From an uncultured Bacilli bacterium (lineage in GTDB: Bacteria > Bacillota_I > Bacilli_A > RF39 > UBA660): a DNA stretch of 10,120 nt. The notes under the pieces are model-generated. The model ran no database searches, was not told the DNA's origin, and saw nothing but the letters and a program-made list of their open reading frames with translations. Position numbers and translations under genes: made by a program. Positions 6,209 to 10,120 of the stretch are shown in pieces. Location: contig CALVXT010000034.1 in assembly GCA_944371545.1 (NCBI GenBank), positions 1-10,120 of the forward strand, read 5' to 3'. The stretch's first letter is position 1; each line of letters starts with the position of its first letter.

Positions 6209-6679
6209 TTATTTTATTTCTTTAGAAACATTAATCCATGTATGATTAGGAACTGCTTTTTCTAACTCCTCAATTGTTAATTTAACTGCACTATTAGAGG
6301 TGCCACAGGCAGGATAAATTGTTTGATGTTCTTTTAAAGATTCATCAAAATAAACCGAAACATTGTCATTTATTCCAAAAGGACAAACGCCGCCTGGAGG
6401 ATAACCAATAATGTCTTCAACATTTTCAAATGGAATCATTTTTGCTTTTTCATGAAAAACTTGTTTAAATAATCCATTTTTGCATTTTGCATCTCCTGCC
6501 ATTAAAATAACTATAGGTTTATCTTGTACAAAAAAGGCTAAAGTTTTTGCAATTTCACTTTCTTGACAATTTAATCTTAAAGCCGCCTCTTTTACAGTTG
6601 CACTGCTTTCATCAAAGACAAGAATTCGGTCTTCTAAATGATAATTTTTTAAATATTCTTTTGCTTTATTCAAAGACAC
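6209..6679 (-). CDS. YbaK/EbsC-family aminoacyl-tRNA deacylase
   Basis: Members hydrolyse mischarged aminoacyl-tRNA in trans (YbaK acts on Cys-tRNA-Pro, relatives on other pairs); the exact substrate here cannot be told from sequence. The 156 aa are a single YbaK domain: conserved Lys45 in EIAKTLAFF, then GGVCPFGI (96-103), where many relatives have GGVSPFG, and ACGTSNSAVKL (124-134), typical of a Firmicute subgroup. The start is GTG 6679, preceded by AGGTGA at proper spacing. It begins 8 nt after the leuS stop and is therefore probably in the Leu T-box operon, which suggests proofreading capacity rises together with LeuRS. A weak AT hairpin overlaps its stop, but I see no strong terminator before the sRNA-1 promoter. 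Confidence 0.9.
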   Translation of the reverse strand: MSLNKAKEYLKNYHLEDRILVFDESSATVKEAALRLNCQESEIAKTLAFFVQDKPIVILMAGDAKCKNGLFKQVFHEKAKMIPFENVEDIIGYPPGGVCPFGINDNVSVYFDESLKEHQTIYPACGTSNSAVKLTIEELEKAVPNHTWINVSKEIK

Positions 6680-6687
6680 TTTCTCAC

Positions 6688-9105
6688 CTACTTAACAATA
6701 ACACTTACAATTCTATTTGGAATATAAATAAACTTGACAATCTCTTTATCTTGAAGATATTTTTGAATATTTTCTAAATGTTCAACTTTTGCTTTTACTG
6801 ATTCTTCAGTATCATCTTGAGACACTTCTACTTCTCCACGTAATTTACCATTAATTTGAACACCAATTGTTTTTTCTTCAGCTTGAATACAGTTTTCATC
6901 ATACTCAGGCCAACTACTTTTACAAAGCATTTTTCCAAGACTATACTGTTCATTTAATTCTTCAGTCACATGAGGAGCGATTGGATTTAATAATTGAAGC
7001 AATAAACGATAGTCAGCTTTTGATACACCGTTTTCATACTTTTCATATTCATTTAGCATAATCATTAAAGCTGCAACTGCCGTATTAAATTTTAATGAAA
7101 CTAAATCTTCAGAAACCTTTTTAATCGTTTTATTAGCTAATAACAAATTTGTATAGTCGCTCTTCTCATTTAATTTCTCACCTATTTTGATAACTCGATC
7201 AATAAATCTTTTACATCCACGAAGAGACTCAACACTCCATGCTGCATCTGCTTGATAATCTCCCATAAACATTTCGTATACTCGAAGTGTATCAGCTCCA
7301 TATTCATTAACAATATCATCTGGATTAATAACATTTCCTTTTGATTTGCTCATTTTTTCATTGTTAGAACCTAAAATCATTCCATGACTTACTCGAATAT
7401 CAATCATTTCTTTATTAGGAACTAATCCAATATTATATAGGAATTGAACCCAAAATCTAGCGTATAATAAATGTCTTGCTGTATGTTCCATTCCGCCATT
7501 ATACCAATTGACTTTTTGCCAATAATTCATAGCATCCATACTTGCAAATTCTTGATCATTGTGCGGATCCATAAATCTTAAGAAATACCAACTTGATCCA
7601 GCCCAGTTTGGCATGGTATCTGTTTCTCTTTTTGCTGGTGCTCCACATTTTGGACAGGTTGTATTCACCCAGTCTGTAATTTTAGCAAGTGGACTTTCTC
7701 CATTATCCGTCGGTTCGTACTCTGCCACATCAGGAAGTAACAAAGGCAAGTCTTTTTCATCCATTGGCACCCATCCACAATGTTCGCAGTAAATCATTGG
7801 AATTGGTTCTCCCCAAAATCTTTGACGTGAAAAAATCCAATCACGCATTTTATAGTTGTTCACACGTCTTGCTATACCAAGTTTTTCTAATTTGTCTGTT
7901 ATTTTTTCTTTAGCTTCTTCAACTGTTAATCCGGTAAATTCTTCGCTGTTGATAAGTTTACAATTCTTTCCTAAATAATCTTGTTTTTCAAATGCATGTT
8001 TTGTGATATCTCCGCCGCTTATTACCTCGATCATCTCAAGATTATGAGCTTGTGCATATTCAAAATCTCTTTGATCATGTGCTGGAACAGCCATAACTGC
8101 ACCTGTTCCATAGTCTCCTAAAACAAAATCTCCTAAGTATATTGGAACTTCTTTCCCATTAATTGGATTAATTGCTTTAATTCCTTTAACAATACAACCA
8201 GTTTTATCTTTATTTAAATCTGTTCTCGCTAAAGCAGACTTTTTCGCCGTCTCCTCAATATATTTTTCTACTTCTTCTTTATTTTCAACACGAGGCATTA
8301 ATTCTCTGATTAATTTACCATCTGGAGCAATCACGAAGAAAGTGATTCCGTAAACTGTTTCAATGCAAGTTGTAAAAATAGAGAATTTTCCACCACCCAC
8401 AATATTCACGTCCATCTCAACGCCTGTTGATTTTCCAATCCAGTTTATTTGCCCTAATTTTACTTTTTCAGCAAAGTGCGTATCATCTAAACCTTTTAGT
8501 AAATCGTCAGCATAACTAGCCATCTTTAACATCCATTGAGATTTTTCTTTTTGAACAACTTCTGTTCCACAACGTTCACAAACTCCACCGGCTGCATCTT
8601 CATTTGATAGTACTGTTTTACATTTTGGACACCAATTTACAGGCATTGTTGCTTTGTAAGCCATACCGTGTTTATAAAATTGTAAAAATTGCCATTGTGT
8701 CCATTTATAATACTCTGGATCTGTTGTAGAAAATTCTCGATCCCAATCGAATGAAAAGCCTAAAGTTTGCATTTGACGTTTAAAAGTTTGTATATTTTCT
8801 TTAACAGCATCCTTAGGATGAATATGATTTTTAATAGCATATTGTTCGGCGGGTGATCCAAAAGCATCCCATCCCATTGGAAATAAAACATTATATCCCT
8901 GCATCCTTTTCATTCTTGCCATTGCATCATGGGCAGTATAGCTTCTAACGTGTCCTACATGTAATCCGGCTCCACTTGGATAAGGAAATTCAACTAATAT
9001 ATAATAAGGTTTCCTCGTTTTATCATTATTAATTGTTTTAAAAACTCCTTCATCTTCCCATATTTTTTGCCATTTTTTTTCAATTTTTTTAAAATCCATG
9101 TTCAT
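6688..9105 (-). CDS. leuS: Leucyl-tRNA synthetase
   Basis: Attaches leucine to tRNA-Leu; class Ia synthetase of normal bacterial length (805 aa). Visible: HVGH (49-52, HIGH motif), a first zinc ribbon CPKC...CERC (about 159-181), the CP1 editing domain (about 220-420) with GTGAVMAVPAHDQRDF carrying Asp344 (Asp345 of E. coli), a second zinc ribbon YCEHC...CPKC, DTMPNWAGSSWY, KMSKS (584-588), and the anticodon-binding and C-terminal domains. In the editing threonine region the usual TTRPDT reads TTCIET (245-250): both threonines and the last Thr are kept, Arg-Pro-Asp is replaced. The start ATG overlaps the stop of the membrane-protein gene (ATGA) and has AAGGA just upstream. Expression is probably controlled by the T-box at 9788-9974. 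Confidence 0.99.
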   Translation of the reverse strand: MNMDFKKIEKKWQKIWEDEGVFKTINNDKTRKPYYILVEFPYPSGAGLHVGHVRSYTAHDAMARMKRMQGYNVLFPMGWDAFGSPAEQYAIKNHIHPKDAVKENIQTFKRQMQTLGFSFDWDREFSTTDPEYYKWTQWQFLQFYKHGMAYKATMPVNWCPKCKTVLSNEDAAGGVCERCGTEVVQKEKSQWMLKMASYADDLLKGLDDTHFAEKVKLGQINWIGKSTGVEMDVNIVGGGKFSIFTTCIETVYGITFFVIAPDGKLIRELMPRVENKEEVEKYIEETAKKSALARTDLNKDKTGCIVKGIKAINPINGKEVPIYLGDFVLGDYGTGAVMAVPAHDQRDFEYAQAHNLEMIEVISGGDITKHAFEKQDYLGKNCKLINSEEFTGLTVEEAKEKITDKLEKLGIARRVNNYKMRDWIFSRQRFWGEPIPMIYCEHCGWVPMDEKDLPLLLPDVAEYEPTDNGESPLAKITDWVNTTCPKCGAPAKRETDTMPNWAGSSWYFLRFMDPHNDQEFASMDAMNYWQKVNWYNGGMEHTARHLLYARFWVQFLYNIGLVPNKEMIDIRVSHGMILGSNNEKMSKSKGNVINPDDIVNEYGADTLRVYEMFMGDYQADAAWSVESLRGCKRFIDRVIKIGEKLNEKSDYTNLLLANKTIKKVSEDLVSLKFNTAVAALMIMLNEYEKYENGVSKADYRLLLQLLNPIAPHVTEELNEQYSLGKMLCKSSWPEYDENCIQAEEKTIGVQINGKLRGEVEVSQDDTEESVKAKVEHLENIQKYLQDKEIVKFIYIPNRIVSVIVK

Positions 9106-9482
9106 TCTTTCCTTTCTTTTTGATATCCTTTTTTTACTAAATGTCTTCCATATATTTCAAACAATGCATAAATGAGCGCAAATAACAGGACAAACCCAGT
9201 CAAAAATTTCCAAATATAATCAATAGGTAACATGAAAATAAATGTTCCTACAAAAGATATTATAAAAGCATCAATTATGCACACCCATAAAATCATCTGT
9301 CGTTTTTTTAATCTTTTTTCATCTAAATCAAATTTATTTATTAAATATTTAATTTCACCAATTGATTTTTTCTTTTTATATTTTGATAAATTCATAAAAT
9401 AAGTAATAATAAATATAATCAGAAAAAATATTAAAAACATAAATATATTAAATAAAATTTCACTTGTTTCCATAATGCTCAC
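9102..9482 (-). CDS. Small three-helix membrane protein, function unknown
   Basis: I do not recognise this family. The 126 aa show a hydrophobic helix at about 8-30, a basic loop (KYKKKK, KKRQ) with an amphipathic stretch around IKYLINKFDLDEKR (45-58), two further hydrophobic helices at about 63-84 and 88-110, and a basic tail (RHLVKKGYQKERKE). The positive-inside rule puts the loop and tail in the cytoplasm. The start is GTG 9482 or ATG 9473; neither has a strong ribosome binding site (GGAAAG for the first, AAAGTGAG for the second). Its TGA overlaps the leuS ATG, so leuS translation is probably coupled to it and it is co-expressed under the Leu T-box. Coding is supported by the tight overlap and the consistent transmembrane pattern. 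Confidence 0.8.
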   Translation of the reverse strand: MSIMETSEILFNIFMFLIFFLIIFIITYFMNLSKYKKKKSIGEIKYLINKFDLDEKRLKKRQMILWVCIIDAFIISFVGTFIFMLPIDYIWKFLTGFVLLFALIYALFEIYGRHLVKKGYQKERKE

Positions 9483-9787
9483 TTTCTAACTTTCCAATAA
9501 CCATTTTTCTTTGCACATCTTATAAGTACATTTTCTCTTTTAAAATAGCTATATTTCTTTCTATAGTTTTTCTCATAGTATTAATTTTATTGACAACTCT
9601 TTTTATGTAATCTTATTAAGACTTTATTTTAAAACTCATTTAATTCGTCAAAAATTAATTGTTCTTGAGATCTTCAATTAAAAATCATAATAAACCCATG
9701 TTTTTTCTAATTGAAAATATACTTTCACTTGTTAATTTTTTTATTTAATAAATTCGTTTTCTTTCAAAAGATCAATACCTCCCAACT
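9483..9787 (-). other. Leader gap between T-box and operon, possible gene remnant
   Basis: About 300 nt separate the T-box terminator from the first gene. Directly after the terminator is a strong ribosome binding site, GGGAGG (about 9783-9778), but the only start at a sensible distance is a TTG followed by 8 codons (MKENEFIK) and a stop. Further on are short stop-interrupted runs in all frames, including about 32 start-less codons ending near 9480. There is no strong internal promoter or terminator: a TTGTCA at 9596-9591 has no -10 at proper spacing. This may be the decayed remains of the gene the T-box once adjoined; I cannot name it. Confidence 0.4.
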
Positions 9788-9830
9788 AAAAAAGGCGATA
9801 CCTAAAGGACGAATTTGTCGTGGTACCACC
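9788..9830 (-). terminator. T-box attenuator terminator
   Basis: GGTGGTACC (9830-9822) pairs over 9 positions, including two G-U pairs, with GGTATCGCC (9802-9794), followed by six T on the minus strand. It shares its 5' strand with the T-box antiterminator, so the two folds exclude each other. Confidence 0.93.
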
Positions 9831-9974
9831 TTACTTTTTTCTTTCTTTGATAAAGGAGAAATCTCCTACTAGCATTCAAAAGCAAGTTCATAAGTTTCTT
9901 TTTAATAAGTTCCACCAACCCTTATTTCTCTTGGAAAAAGAAATCAAATTACTACTCTTTTTTCTTCGCTTTCC
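9788..9974 (-). promoter_or_regulatory. T-box riboswitch, leucine-specific (CUU specifier)
   Basis: Binds uncharged tRNA-Leu and then lets transcription continue. Stem I closes with AAAGC (9972-9968) and GCTTT (9883-9879). The specifier loop has AGTA (9956-9953) on one side and GAA plus CTT (9889-9884) on the other, so the codon read is CUU, Leu. Above it is a 9-bp helix, 9943-9935 with 9903-9895. A GGAGA/TCTCC hairpin (about 9865-9850) follows, then the T-box AAGGTGGTACCACG (9832-9819). In the antiterminator, AAGG pairs with CCTT (9808-9805) and ACGA with TCGT, exposing TGGT to pair with NCCA; its last U suits the A discriminator of tRNA-Leu. The next genes include leuS, which agrees with the specifier. 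Confidence 0.95.
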
Positions 9975-9979
9975 ACTGT

Positions 9980-10008
9980 ATTATATATAATTTTCTATAA
10001 TTTTTCAA
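9980..10008 (-). promoter_or_regulatory. Sigma-A promoter of the leuS T-box operon
   Basis: Minus-strand TTGAAA (10008-10003), 17-nt spacer, TATAAT (9985-9980, perfect). The transcript would start at about 9974-9973, right at the base of T-box stem I. Confidence 0.85.
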
Positions 10009-10078
10009 TATTTTATAAATTTTTTTAAATTTAATTTCAAAAATTGTTAATTAAAATAGTAAACACTCGATTTTAAAC

Positions 10079-10107
10079 AAAAAGAGAATTTACAAATGTA
10101 AAAACTC
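10079..10107 (-). terminator. Probable terminator of the gene upstream of the window
   Basis: Minus-strand imperfect hairpin: GAG pairs with CTC, a TT/TT mismatch follows, then TTTAC pairs with GTAAA around a 4-nt loop, and five T come after. Its place just before the T-box promoter fits the end of a preceding minus-strand unit. The stem is weak. Confidence 0.4.
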
Positions 10108-10120
10108 GTTTATAATAAAT

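Noticed and set aside
6547..7913. Several plus-strand frames of 64-77 codons across the deacylase and leuS genes.
   Set aside because: They are antisense shadows of well-supported genes with no start signals or recognisable domains.
9591..9596. TTGTCA as a separate promoter for the membrane protein and leuS.
   Set aside because: No acceptable -10 box lies 16-18 nt downstream; the T-box promoter remains the best source of the transcript.

Overview
This is an AT-rich window (by eye well under 35% GC) from a low-GC Firmicute, most likely a Bacilli-type or Mycoplasmatota-related gut lineage. The signs are a Leu-specific T-box, a RelQ-type small alarmone synthetase, TTGACA/TATAAT promoters and U-tract terminators. 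The standard bacterial code applies: Trp codons in the intact genes are TGG, and TGA ends recG, relQ, the Nudix gene and the small membrane protein. Every gene I can support lies on the minus strand, so transcription runs from high to low coordinates.

Right part (10120 to 6209): a sigma-A promoter drives a T-box leader with a CUU (Leu) specifier and an overlapping antiterminator/terminator. About 300 bases without a convincing gene follow. Next comes a closely spaced unit: a 3-TM protein of unknown function, leuS (start overlapping the previous stop by ATGA) and a YbaK/EbsC aminoacyl-tRNA deacylase. Together they charge tRNA-Leu and probably remove mischarged tRNA, under leucine-starvation control.

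Middle (6208 to 3826): recG has its own promoter and an almost leaderless mRNA. It is bracketed by two candidate small RNA genes, each with a TTGACA promoter, a hairpin at the predicted transcript start and an intrinsic terminator. The two RNAs share a 15-nt element (13/15 identical). They also carry a perfectly complementary 10-nt pair, G-rich in a hairpin loop of one and C-rich in a linker of the other. I do not recognise either as a known family.

Left part (3770 to 395): a NudG-like Nudix hydrolase overlaps by ATGA a broken gene whose remains read wHTH, SRA-like reader and DUF3883/PD-(D/E)XK nuclease. The broken frame carries a probable 1-nt loss in an A7 run, one in-frame TGA and one in-frame TAA, and is otherwise intact over about 1.25 kb. 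It looks like a freshly inactivated modification-dependent restriction system paired with a nucleotide-pool sanitiser. Then relQ (ppGpp synthesis) and mutY (8-oxoG:A repair) overlap and share a promoter. The last ~390 bases hold a terminator and no recognisable gene.
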